A stretch of 64,000 nt of DNA from Paenibacillus sp. NAIST15-1 (GTDB lineage Bacteria; Bacillota; Bacilli; Paenibacillales; Paenibacillaceae): positions 1 to 64,000 of the forward strand of contig NZ_BBYF01000021.1 of the NCBI RefSeq assembly GCF_001894745.1, read 5' to 3'. The position numbers and the translations under genes were made by a program. The stretch's first letter is position 1, and the number at the start of each line of letters is the position of its first letter. Shown here in pieces: positions 20,652 to 28,807 of the stretch. The notes below the pieces were generated by a model, which did not search any database, was not told the DNA's origin, and saw nothing but the letters and a program-made list of their open reading frames with translations.

Positions 20652-20793
20652 GGTCTCCTCCTCGATGTTCAAGCTTTGTATGTTCACAATACTGCATAAA
20701 TTTGTGTTTTTTATGAATCTCCATCATTTCTCCATATTTGCTGTCTATGCTGAGACTGTATTCTACAAGAATGATAATTCAGGAGGCATGGAA

Positions 20794-22452
20794 TTGAAAA
20801 GCTTATTCTCAACTCGCAATCGGATGCTCCAAACCATGGTCGTCACCGGGATAATTGCATTACTAGCAAGTGGATGCTGGAACGGAGGAACTGCCAAGGA
20901 TCATACCAACATGGATCATGCTTCTATGTCGAACAAACAAGAGTCGAAGCTTACATCGAATACTGACACAGATACAGTAAAAGAAATAGTGAAGCGTACT
21001 GTAACTACACCTAATGTTGATGGCACATCCCTAACCATTACTGCTCAACCAAGTAACTTGGAAGTATCCAATGGGGTGGTGCTGCCCGTTTGGACATTTA
21101 ACAATTCTGTTCCTGGGCCGCAGATTCGAGTAAAGGTTGGCGATACTGTCAAGATTAAGCTGGAAAATGAATTGCCGGAGCCTGTATCGATCCATTGGCA
21201 TGGATATCCCGTTCCCAATGGTATGGATGGTATTCCCGGCGTCACCCAAGATGCTGTTGTTCCTGGGAAGTCCTTCATCTATGAGTTCAAAGCAACGGTA
21301 CCGGGAACGTATTGGTACCATTCGCATCAAGACAGTGTAAATCAAGTAGACAAAGGACTGTATGGCTCGCTCATCGTCGAAGATCCGAAGGAGCAAGTTG
21401 ATCGAGACTACACGCTTGTGCTGGATGAATGGATAAGCACGGGAAAGATGAATACGGAGCGAGCAGATGAAAATCAATCGAATATTCAATCAGATATGTC
21501 AGGAATGGATCACTCCAAGATGAATATGTCGAAATCCGGCATGAGAGGCATGGATCATGGAACGATGTCAATGGGCGGTCATGATATGAGCATGTACGAC
21601 CTGTTCACTATGAATGGAAAATCGGGTGATGCAATAGAACCGCTCATGGTCAAGCAAGGAGAAAAGGTTCGGATTCGCTTAATCAATGCCGGATATCTCT
21701 CACATCAGATGCACCTGCAAGGGCATGAATTCAAGGTCATCGCTATGGATGGTCAACCCGTCAACAGTCCGGCTGTCATTCAAGATCAAGTGATATCAAT
21801 TGCGCCTGGCGAACGATATGATCTTGAGTTCGTTGCTGACAACCCCGGTACGTGGCTGTTGGATGAACACAGCAAAGAGGATCGAGCTCACAATATGCGG
21901 GCTGTCATTCAGTACGAGGCCTTTACGAAGCAGGCTGCCAAATCCGATTCCTCGGAAACCCTGCCTCAGTTCAATCTCGCTGCGTATGGCAAGATGGCTG
22001 AATCGGCATTCACACTCGACCAGAAGTATGATCAGCAGGTTCTGATGAATTTAAACACAGAAATGCGAAGTAGCGAGATGGTTTATACCATTAATGGCAA
22101 GGTATTTCCGGACACAGACAAAATCAAAGTTGCCAAGGGTGACAAAGTCATGGTTACCTTCGTCAATCAATCGCCAACCGATGATCATCCCATGCATTTG
22201 CATGGACATTTCTTTCAGGTATTGAGCAGAAACGGGCAGCCTTTACAAGGCTCTCCTGTCGTCAAGGATACAGTGAACGTTAAACCCGGTGAGCAGTATG
22301 TTATCGCTTTTGAAGCTGATAATCCCGGGGATTGGATGTTCCATTGCCATGACCTGCATCATGCTTCAGCAGGAATGGTGACTGATGTTAAATACAAAGG
22401 CTATAAGAGTACGTATGTACCAGATTCGAATGTCGACAATAAACCTGAATAA
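20794..22452 (+). CDS. Multicopper oxidase lipoprotein, Met-rich
   Basis: TTG 20794, 7 nt after AGGAGG (20781-20786), gives 552 residues; an ATG at 20788 is only 1 nt from the ribosome site. A lipoprotein signal ends in LLASGC (Cys28). Copper-site motifs are HWHG, HSH, HPMHLHGH and HCHDLHHASAGM, together forming one T1 and the T2/T3 trinuclear site, with Met as the likely T1 axial ligand. A His/Met-rich loop (MDHSKMNMSKSGM and MDHGTMSMGGHDM, positions about 21500-21600) resembles the methionine-rich regions of CopA and CueO. Probable function is copper detoxification by oxidation of Cu(I) on the outer membrane-facing surface. It could also oxidise phenols. Confidence 0.88.
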   Translation: MKSLFSTRNRMLQTMVVTGIIALLASGCWNGGTAKDHTNMDHASMSNKQESKLTSNTDTDTVKEIVKRTVTTPNVDGTSLTITAQPSNLEVSNGVVLPVWTFNNSVPGPQIRVKVGDTVKIKLENELPEPVSIHWHGYPVPNGMDGIPGVTQDAVVPGKSFIYEFKATVPGTYWYHSHQDSVNQVDKGLYGSLIVEDPKEQVDRDYTLVLDEWISTGKMNTERADENQSNIQSDMSGMDHSKMNMSKSGMRGMDHGTMSMGGHDMSMYDLFTMNGKSGDAIEPLMVKQGEKVRIRLINAGYLSHQMHLQGHEFKVIAMDGQPVNSPAVIQDQVISIAPGERYDLEFVADNPGTWLLDEHSKEDRAHNMRAVIQYEAFTKQAAKSDSSETLPQFNLAAYGKMAESAFTLDQKYDQQVLMNLNTEMRSSEMVYTINGKVFPDTDKIKVAKGDKVMVTFVNQSPTDDHPMHLHGHFFQVLSRNGQPLQGSPVVKDTVNVKPGEQYVIAFEADNPGDWMFHCHDLHHASAGMVTDVKYKGYKSTYVPDSNVDNKPE

Positions 22453-22469
22453 TGAACGAAATGAATACA

Positions 22470-22505
22470 GCCAAGCCTGTTGGTTAAAGAGTCAATAGGC
22501 TTGGC
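22470..22505 (+). terminator. Stem-loop after the multicopper oxidase
   Basis: GCCAAGCCT (22470-22478) pairs with AGGCTTGGC (22497-22505). There is no clear T-run, so termination is probable but not certain. Confidence 0.5.
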
Positions 22506-22638
22506 AGTTCACAAGGTATCAGCATAAATAGACGTTGATTGATTTCATGATGTCCTTTCATGTCTCATGTTGTACTAGTCATATATCGAGACCACATTCC
22601 TATTGCTATTGCTTGTGCTATTACTGGTTACTACCATT

Positions 22639-23319
22639 TTACTGGACAATCCCATTCCGAAGAGCGTATACGACTGCTTGTGTACGGTCTTCGACTTCCA
22701 GCTTCTGCAAGATCCGGTGAACATGTGTTTTCACTGTGCTTTCACTGATGTGGAGTATTGAAGCAATGTCTTCGTTGCGCCATCCATATGCCATTTGTTG
22801 AAGCACTTCAATTTCTCTTCCGGTAAATGCTTCCGCACGCTCATCCTGGCATAATGGTTCAAATCGTTGAAGCGCAGGCTTCTCACCGATTCGTATGACT
22901 TGACTCATTACTTTGGCTGCAACTGCGGTTCGATAGATCGCTTCTCCACGATGTGCTGCACGAATCGCCTCAAGCAGTTCATTGGGGGTAGCATCTTTGA
23001 GCATATATCCTACAGCGCCAGCACGAATGCCATCGTATACATATTGTTCAAGTTCAAATGTTGTGAGAATGATTACCTTCAGTTCGGGAAATGATGCAAC
23101 AATGTCGCGTGTTGCTGCAATCCCGCTGTATTTCGGCATTTGAACATCCATTAAAAATACATGCGGCTGTACTTGTTCTGCTACGGTAATTGCTTCGCGA
23201 CCATTGGCTGCATAACCGGCCATCTCCATATCTGACTGAGCATTAATAATATGGCTCCAACCACTGCGAACAAGCTCTTGATCATCTGCAATCGCAACTC
23301 GAATCAACTCATCCTTCAT
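22639..23319 (-). CDS. NarL/LuxR-type response regulator
   Basis: Protein of 226 residues. The receiver domain (1-120) has the acidic pair in IADDQ, the phospho-acceptor in FLMDVQMP and the Lys in YMLKDA. The C-terminal LuxR-type HTH (about 160-225) has FTGREIEVLQQMAYGW and SESTVKTHVHRI. GGAGGGGAG precedes the ATG. It overlaps the histidine kinase gene by 11 nt, and kinase plus regulator belong to the LiaRS/DesRK group in architecture. The targets are unknown. Confidence 0.9.
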   Translation of the reverse strand: MKDELIRVAIADDQELVRSGWSHIINAQSDMEMAGYAANGREAITVAEQVQPHVFLMDVQMPKYSGIAATRDIVASFPELKVIILTTFELEQYVYDGIRAGAVGYMLKDATPNELLEAIRAAHRGEAIYRTAVAAKVMSQVIRIGEKPALQRFEPLCQDERAEAFTGREIEVLQQMAYGWRNEDIASILHISESTVKTHVHRILQKLEVEDRTQAVVYALRNGIVQ

Positions 23320-24520
23320 CCCTGCTCCCCTCCTCTACAATAGGATCGTGAACTACGTAATCGTGAGTCGGTATCGCTACGGATAGCGCAAGCCCATGAG
23401 GATGTATGGGCACTAATCGCAAGGTTCCTCCTGCCGCCTTACATCTCATCTCCATATGAGATAAGCCAAACCCAGGAGTTATAGGCGTCTGCCTAACATT
23501 CCTTCCATTATCCTGTACAGTCATTCTAATCTCCTCGTCACGCTCTTCGATTGTTATCTTGACCTCCGTCGCAGCAGCATGACGGATGACATTCGTCAAT
23601 GCTTCCTGAAGAACCCGGTATAGTAGTTCAGAGATGTGTGGTGTCCAAGAGCTGCTGCAGTCTACAGCTTCAAATGTAATCAATAACTGACTCTGTTCTC
23701 TAACTTGCTGGATAAGTTTCTCCAGCGCATTCATTCCACCATATATCTGGTTATGATCTGTCATTTGACGCACGACCGCACGAACTTCGGTCAGGCAATT
23801 GCGGGCTACCTCGAGAACGGTGGCCATAGCCCGCTCGGCTTCTTCCTTATTCGCTTGCATCATATAGGGCAATGCCTGAAGCTGGACGATGACCGAGGTT
23901 AATCCATGTCCGATACTATCATGAATGTCTCTTGCAATACGGGTTCGTTCTTCTAATACAGCATACTGAAGCAGGCGGCTTGTAGCCTCTTCGAGTTCGT
24001 GATGAGCACGCTTCAATTCAAGATGTGCCTGTTCCATTTCGATATGCATGTCGCTCAACTGTTGGTGCGCCTCACGCCTCGTACGCGCTCCCCAGAAGAT
24101 GACATAGATGCCAACGAGCAGAAGCATGTAGACCCCTACTCCATATTCAGATGAATGACTGGTATAAAAAAACATAACTGCGCTAACAGCCGTGATTACA
24201 GCTGCAAACACAGCTGCGAGAATCCCTTTTAACCTCAATGCGATGTATGCGATGAGGTAAATAACTAATGATGCTGACGTTCGTACTGTATCAAAGAACA
24301 CCCATGAAGCCATAGTAAGTAGCCATAGTAATAGGATGATTATGTAATAGTTCCGTGTATTTCGGACTCGTCTGCCTGGAGTCCATATCAGAAGGAAGAC
24401 GTACGAGACGAACATCGCCAGTCCTATCCCGATACTCCACAATGAAGAAGAATTCTCATATGGGATAAAGATGATGAGGATGATTAGACTTAATATAATC
24501 ACCCTCAATCGGCTATGCAT
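23309..24520 (-). CDS. Sensor histidine kinase (HisKA_3 type)
   Basis: ATG 24520 (GAGG 5 nt upstream) gives 403 residues; an earlier ATG at 24559 has its ribosome-like site too far away. The N-terminal 150 residues hold five to six membrane helices, followed by a coiled coil with repeated E-x-AH-x-ELK. The phosphorylated His lies in ARDIHDSIGHGLTS. The ATPase domain has VLQEALTNVIRHA (N box) and QDNGRN with GFGLSHM. No extracellular sensor domain is present, so it probably senses membrane state. Confidence 0.88.
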   Translation of the reverse strand: MHSRLRVIILSLIILIIFIPYENSSSLWSIGIGLAMFVSYVFLLIWTPGRRVRNTRNYYIIILLLWLLTMASWVFFDTVRTSASLVIYLIAYIALRLKGILAAVFAAVITAVSAVMFFYTSHSSEYGVGVYMLLLVGIYVIFWGARTRREAHQQLSDMHIEMEQAHLELKRAHHELEEATSRLLQYAVLEERTRIARDIHDSIGHGLTSVIVQLQALPYMMQANKEEAERAMATVLEVARNCLTEVRAVVRQMTDHNQIYGGMNALEKLIQQVREQSQLLITFEAVDCSSSWTPHISELLYRVLQEALTNVIRHAAATEVKITIEERDEEIRMTVQDNGRNVRQTPITPGFGLSHMEMRCKAAGGTLRLVPIHPHGLALSVAIPTHDYVVHDPIVEEGSRDEG

Positions 24521-24598
24521 AGGTTCCTCATATGAAATTATGGATCGATTGACTCGCATATATTGCAGATCACACCTTCTGAGAGAGGGATTCGTGCC

Positions 24599-25060
24599 TC
24601 ATATTCTCCCATGGCCTTGCAGCTGTCGATAGCGCAAAAATAGAAAAAAGCGTCTCGCACATACACTGCCAAGTGGAATCATAACGAGTGCATTACTTAA
24701 TGATACCAGAGCATGCTCTCTCCCCCAATAGCCAATTGCCAAGCGAAGAAGCATTGCAGCCATAAAAATAATGACGCCTGCAATTGAACTCTGTGAAGTT
24801 ATTTTCCCAGTAACCGGATGAACACGGAGTTTTTCCAAGGAAGCCCTCCACATGCCCAGCCCTATGCCAAGAACAAGACAGATCACATATAGCAGGAAGC
24901 TCCTCCAAGTCAAGTTCGCAGTCTGTGAGATTGTCGTAAAGGTTACCCAAATGAACAATACTGGAGTGATCCACATGCGTGATGGGCGCAATTCCTTTTC
25001 CTTTCCCATGCGTAGAAGTACGATTGCCAGCACAATCATAAAAGTTGAAGCAGATGTCAT
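24599..25060 (-). CDS. CcdC-like (DUF1453) membrane protein
   Basis: Protein of 153 residues with four to five membrane segments and the conserved pattern LRPSRMWITP, LGIGLGMWRA, RVHPVTGKI and a C-terminal RRFFLFLRYR. This matches the DUF1453/CcdC family. It is encoded 78 nt upstream of the histidine kinase on the same strand, so it is probably co-transcribed and may take part in signalling. GAGGAGATATC precedes the ATG. Biochemical function is unknown. Confidence 0.7.
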   Translation of the reverse strand: MTSASTFMIVLAIVLLRMGKEKELRPSRMWITPVLFIWVTFTTISQTANLTWRSFLLYVICLVLGIGLGMWRASLEKLRVHPVTGKITSQSSIAGVIIFMAAMLLRLAIGYWGREHALVSLSNALVMIPLGSVCARRFFLFLRYRQLQGHGRI

Positions 25061-25366
25061 GATATCTCCTCTTTACCTTATATTTGATTTTCTAATTAGC
25101 AGTATAAACAGAATGCTGCATATTGAAGTCCACCTACAGATTGAATTTTGATAAATAGAATGCATGTTGGTTCATTGCTGCACGCTGTTCATCGTAGAGT
25201 TCAATGGTTGAACTAGATATTCATAGCCATTACAGCGTGTTACGAAAAAACGGTGCACTTCCTCACAAAAACAAGCTGCTGCCTGCAGATTGTGAGGATG
25301 TACACCATTATCTCCGCTTACTTCTCTATGTAGTTTCAGTGACGAATGACGTTCAGTTATCCGATA
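25061..25366. other. 306-nt spacer
   Basis: It separates the oxalate decarboxylase end from the CcdC-like gene start. The right half contains a run of short T tracts and a GTGAGG/CCTCAC inverted pair near 25258-25300 that may act as a weak terminator. No gene was seen. Confidence 0.35.
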
Positions 25367-26566
25367 TTAATGATGTTGTTGCTCGACAACTGGCGGGATT
25401 CCAGGATATTTCACGACTGGCCACTTCGCCACGCGCAAGGCATTCATTAATTCAGGCGAAGCATTCACATTCGATTGGACGAGCTGCTTCGGCGTAAGCG
25501 CCATCCATTGATTGAGAGACACGTCTGCAAACCGATCACTCTTGAACATTTCGAGGAACCATAAGCTGTCTGTCCCTGTATTCTGAATATAATGTCCAAA
25601 CGCAAAAGGAACGTATCCGACATCCCCTGCCCGATAGTTAAAAGTTCGTGCTGCACCATTCCCCGAGAAGACAGTCATTCTGCCCTGTCCGGTAAGGTAA
25701 TATTGCCATTCATCATTGTTAGGATGCCAATGCATTTCTCTCATGGCGCCAGGCTTAATCTCGACAAGTGCGGCAGCTATCGTCCGTGAAACAGGAAAAT
25801 TGGTTGAATCCACGATGCGAACTGTCCCACCGGGAGTCGTGATTGGCGGCTGAGCCATCAACCGATGTACGAAACCCGGCTCAATTGTCCCGTATGGATC
25901 CGGCACCTGCTGACTCTCGATTGAACCCGGTACTTGAGATTGATAAATGTACACCTGATCAGAAGGAATGTGCTCAAATGCACTTATCGGTACACCAAAA
26001 TTGGCTGATAATACCTCCTTCGGCGTATGCGCAAACCAATCCGATATCGAAAGGGTATTTAGATCCGAAAAACTCCCGTCATCGAACACGAGCAGGAATT
26101 CGCAGCCCTCCTCTAACCCCTGAATGGAATGTGGAATGCCGGGAGGGAAATACCACAGATCTCCCGGTCCAACATCTGCGATAAAATTACGACCATTTTG
26201 GTCGACCGAGGTCACTCGGGCGCTTCCTAGGATCATGAACGCCCATTCTGCCTGCTGATGCCAATGCAGCTCCCTTACCCCACCGGGAGTAAGCCGCATG
26301 TTGACACCTGCAAGCGTCTTCGCTACCGGCAGTTCTCTTACCGTGACTTCACGCGACCACCCACCCTTATTCAACTGCATGTGTGCATCGGAAAAAGAAA
26401 ACTTCAAATTCGGAACAAGTCCTGCATCCGTAATCGGAGGAACAAGCATATCTGGATTTTCCATATCCCGCATGACATCGCGTGGACCGAGGTCTGTCGC
26501 TCCAGCACCGTCACTTTCGCGAATGGGCTGCGGAATATGCATCTGCTTCGGATCAATCGTACCCAT
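25367..26566 (-). CDS. oxdC: Bicupin oxalate decarboxylase family protein
   Basis: Protein of 399 residues with two cupin domains. Mn site 1 is H-W-H-x3-E ([10 protein letters not shown]) with His in PPGIPHS; site 2 is [13 protein letters not shown] with His in FAFGHY. The C-domain FLEMF keeps the Glu conserved in OxdC. The overall sequence is close to OxdC, which converts oxalate to formate and CO2. The lid loop that carries the proton-donating Glu162 in the Bacillus enzyme (SENST) reads SDLNT here, with Asp replacing Glu. No signal peptide is present. A GGGAGAG ribosome site precedes the ATG. Confidence 0.85.
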   Translation of the reverse strand: MGTIDPKQMHIPQPIRESDGAGATDLGPRDVMRDMENPDMLVPPITDAGLVPNLKFSFSDAHMQLNKGGWSREVTVRELPVAKTLAGVNMRLTPGGVRELHWHQQAEWAFMILGSARVTSVDQNGRNFIADVGPGDLWYFPPGIPHSIQGLEEGCEFLLVFDDGSFSDLNTLSISDWFAHTPKEVLSANFGVPISAFEHIPSDQVYIYQSQVPGSIESQQVPDPYGTIEPGFVHRLMAQPPITTPGGTVRIVDSTNFPVSRTIAAALVEIKPGAMREMHWHPNNDEWQYYLTGQGRMTVFSGNGAARTFNYRAGDVGYVPFAFGHYIQNTGTDSLWFLEMFKSDRFADVSLNQWMALTPKQLVQSNVNASPELMNALRVAKWPVVKYPGIPPVVEQQHH

Positions 26567-26873
26567 GATTCCATCTCTCCCTTCTCAGAAACCTAGCGAA
26601 CAACGCTAATGCGATGTTGCGCACATTTAACGTTATCTAGTTAACAAAATTCGAGGAACTGGCAACGATTCCATTGATCCTTATGAACATGATGCTTCGA
26701 TTATGCGGCATTATTCGTGTTCGGCATGCAATTCAGAGCTAGGAAAATGGATATCTTTCAACAACAACGAGTGATCCCTTATCTAAAGTATATACAAGCA
26801 TCTTGTTTTAAATGGTATTTATTGTTATTTATCTTCTCGCATTATGGTATAGTAAACTGAAGGAGGGATCCAA
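26567..26873. other. 307-nt divergent spacer
   Basis: Promoter-bearing region between the oxalate decarboxylase and the lipoprotein gene. It is AT-rich at the right, with a candidate extended -10 (TATGGTATAGT near 26842-26852) for the lipoprotein. No gene was seen. Confidence 0.3.
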
Positions 26874-27500
26874 GTGAAGCTCCATCGAGTATCAGCATTT
26901 GTTTTCATCTGTTTGTCACTGGTAACAGGCTGTATACCAGGATCGTCGGTTCCTGAGCGGATCAATACTCCCCCAACGATAACGTTAACTCCCATTGATC
27001 CATTTCAAGGTGAAGCAGCGAAGTTAAAGCCTTTCCTCGGAAATATGACGGGGGCGTTTACCTTGAGATATGAAGGCACAAAACCAAAAGCGAACTTGGA
27101 TATTGAGATCTGGAACTATGGCAAGAAAGTAAAATCCGTCGGCGGCCTTGGCGATATATTCTTCACACCTAATAAGGAAGAGCGGAAAGAGATTGAGCTT
27201 ATCATATCCATTGATACCGTTGCTGGCTTAGGACAGGACAATATGAATCATATCAAGATTGGCATCGTCCATGAATCTGGTACAACCCTGTACGGCCTTT
27301 CGCCCCCAACAGATCATAAGATGATGGGACGGGGGATCATTTCATATCATGAGCCTCAATCCTTTATTGCACAGGGTACGGTTCGGGTATGGGGCATGCA
27401 AATGACGAGTGCAAATCGCATGATTACTGCAGATTTCTCACAGGAATCACTAAGCAAAGTCGAGCAGGCGATCCTCTTCACTTTGCGGTTTGATGATTAA
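26874..27500 (+). CDS. Lipoprotein of unknown function
   Basis: Protein of 208 residues starting at GTG, with AAGGAGGG upstream. A lipoprotein signal ends in LSLVTGC (Cys20). The mature part is beta-rich, with an acidic/hydrophobic alternation, and no motif I recognise. It is followed 44 nt later by the HxlR regulator on the same strand, but the genes need not be functionally linked. Confidence 0.65.
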   Translation: MKLHRVSAFVFICLSLVTGCIPGSSVPERINTPPTITLTPIDPFQGEAAKLKPFLGNMTGAFTLRYEGTKPKANLDIEIWNYGKKVKSVGGLGDIFFTPNKEERKEIELIISIDTVAGLGQDNMNHIKIGIVHESGTTLYGLSPPTDHKMMGRGIISYHEPQSFIAQGTVRVWGMQMTSANRMITADFSQESLSKVEQAILFTLRFDD

Positions 27501-27547
27501 TTTACGGTACATCATGTTTATGCTACTATCATTCACGAAGGAGTGTG

Positions 27548-27916
27548 ATGTTTGTGCAAGAACCATGTCTTCCTACTGGTGTGGATGTCAAAGACACCCC
27601 GTTTGGCTATACACTGTCTTTAATAGGCGGCAAATATAAAATGATCATTATGTATTGGCTGTCCGAGCATAAGGTCATGCGGCATAATGAGCTGAAGCGA
27701 AGCATCGGTACCATTTCATTCAAATCATTAAGCGTTATGTTAAAAGAGATGGAGGCGGATGGCCTTATCCAACGCAAGGAATATCCACAAGTGCCGCCAA
27801 AAGTCGAATATTCCTTAACTGAACGTGGTCTATCGCTCATCCCTATAGTAGATATGATGTGTGTTTGGGGAGAGAAGAACAGACTATCCCCCTTAGAAAC
27901 TGTGGAACATTCATAA
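27548..27916 (+). CDS. HxlR-family regulator, probable redox/quinone sensor
   Basis: Protein of 122 residues from ATG 27548; a GTG at 27545 directly precedes it. It has the HxlR winged-helix layout: LIGGKYKMIIMYWL, RHNELKRSI, SFKSLSVMLKEMEADGLIQRK and VEYSLTERG. A Cys at residue 7, next to the first helix, matches the position of the sensing Cys in YodB and CatR, which respond to quinones and diamide. It faces a flavodoxin-fold reductase whose upstream region carries a YodB-like inverted repeat, its likely target. Confidence 0.82.
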   Translation: MFVQEPCLPTGVDVKDTPFGYTLSLIGGKYKMIIMYWLSEHKVMRHNELKRSIGTISFKSLSVMLKEMEADGLIQRKEYPQVPPKVEYSLTERGLSLIPIVDMMCVWGEKNRLSPLETVEHS

Positions 27917-27917
27917 T

Positions 27918-27958
27918 GCAAAAGAAGTATCTCCTGCATGAGGAAATACTTCTTTTGC
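27918..27958. terminator. Shared terminator between HxlR and reductase genes
   Basis: A 13-bp stem, GCAAAAGAAGTAT with ATACTTCTTTTGC, lies between convergent genes. Confidence 0.65.
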
Positions 27959-27983
27959 TATTAGACGGGATAGAATTAATAAC

Positions 27984-28508
27984 TTACAGGTTGTCAATGA
28001 ATTTCACGTAGTCAAGTGCACCCTGATCCAGCTTGCTTGCTGACGGCTCATGCTCCGCCCCGTAAAACGCATAGAACGAGCGATAATCTGCTTTACAATA
28101 CTGAAAGCTTAATTCGAATGGGGATAATATTTGCTCGAATGTATAACGATATTTCCCTTCCTCGAAGTCCTCTTTTTTAATTCCGGCAGATACAGCCAAT
28201 GCAGCTTTGCGACCTTTCAGTTTATCACCACTAGAACCATAAGCCCAACCATAAGTAAATACTTCATCAAGCCATTTTTTAAGAAGAGGCGGACAATTAA
28301 ACCAATAGATTGGGAACTGCAAGACAAGATTGCCATGAGATTCAATCAATTGTTGTTCATGCTGCACATCGATGTTGCCATCCGGGTATGCCTTATACAA
28401 TTCGTGAATGGTATATTTGTCCGGATACTTCTTGAGTTCTTCAGCCAAGCGTTTATTGACAACGGACGTTTCTAAGTTCGGATGAGTTAAGATAACAAGT
28501 GTTTTCAT
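27984..28508 (-). CDS. NAD(P)H oxidoreductase, flavodoxin-like fold (YwrO/KefF type)
   Basis: ATG 28508, 7 nt after GGAGGT, gives 174 residues. The flavodoxin-like 2 domain shows ILTHPNLETS (phosphate loop), LVLQFPIYWFNCPPLLKKWLDEVF and YGSSGDKLKGRKAALAVSAG. Such flavoproteins reduce quinones or nitro/azo compounds with NAD(P)H, protecting the cell from electrophiles. The operator at 28558-28597 and the neighbouring HxlR gene suggest induction by quinones. Confidence 0.82.
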   Translation of the reverse strand: MKTLVILTHPNLETSVVNKRLAEELKKYPDKYTIHELYKAYPDGNIDVQHEQQLIESHGNLVLQFPIYWFNCPPLLKKWLDEVFTYGWAYGSSGDKLKGRKAALAVSAGIKKEDFEEGKYRYTFEQILSPFELSFQYCKADYRSFYAFYGAEHEPSASKLDQGALDYVKFIDNL

Positions 28509-28557
28509 CGATTTGACCTCCATAGATTGGTTTTCCTCTTGAGTATATGATGTAAAC

Positions 28558-28597
28558 TATCTATTTGTAAGTACGCACTTTTAGTTCAGGTACTTAC
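28558..28597. promoter_or_regulatory. YodB/HxlR-like operator upstream of the reductase
   Basis: A perfect 8-bp inverted repeat GTAAGTAC (28567-28574) and GTACTTAC (28590-28597) with a 15-nt spacer. The left arm is embedded in CTATTTGTAAGTA, close to the described YodB box (TACTATTTGTAAGTAA). It sits 50-90 nt before the reductase start. Confidence 0.55.
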
Positions 28598-28646
28598 ATG
28601 AAGGTTAGTATCAAATGGGCAAAACCGACAACACTTGTGCAGATGG

Positions 28647-28727
28647 CTAGATGCTGGCAACCGCTCCCCCGTCCACCCGAAGATTGCTTCCATTAATGAA
28701 AGACGCCTGTCCAGAGGCTAGCACCCG
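28647..28727 (-). pseudogene. C-terminal remnant of a short-chain dehydrogenase
   Basis: Twenty-six codons between an in-frame TAA (28730) and TAG (28647) read VLASGQASFINGSNLRVDGG then AVASI. The INGSNLRVDGG segment is the typical SDR C-terminus. The Rossmann and catalytic parts are gone, and no start site is present. Confidence 0.7.
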
Positions 28728-28769
28728 TTACAATGGAGCTGTCTACCCCCAATACCATGTGCAATATAA

Positions 28770-28803
28770 ACAGAGAGGATCGCGCTTTGCACGTCCTCTC
28801 TGT
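28770..28803 (-). terminator. Terminator after the solute-binding protein gene
   Basis: A 10-bp perfect stem ACAGAGAGGA/TCCTCTCTGT, extended by imperfect pairing, 4 nt beyond the stop codon of the binding protein. The tail on the minus strand is TTTATATT. Confidence 0.65.
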
Positions 28804-28807
28804 TTCC

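Noticed and set aside
20590-20793. 66-codon N-terminal extension of the multicopper oxidase
   Set aside because: It covers the antisense regulator remnant, and the lipoprotein signal only begins at TTG 20794 after AGGAGG.
25204-25497. 97-codon plus-strand frame
   Set aside because: Most of it overlaps the C-terminus of the oxalate decarboxylase in antisense and it lacks a ribosome site.
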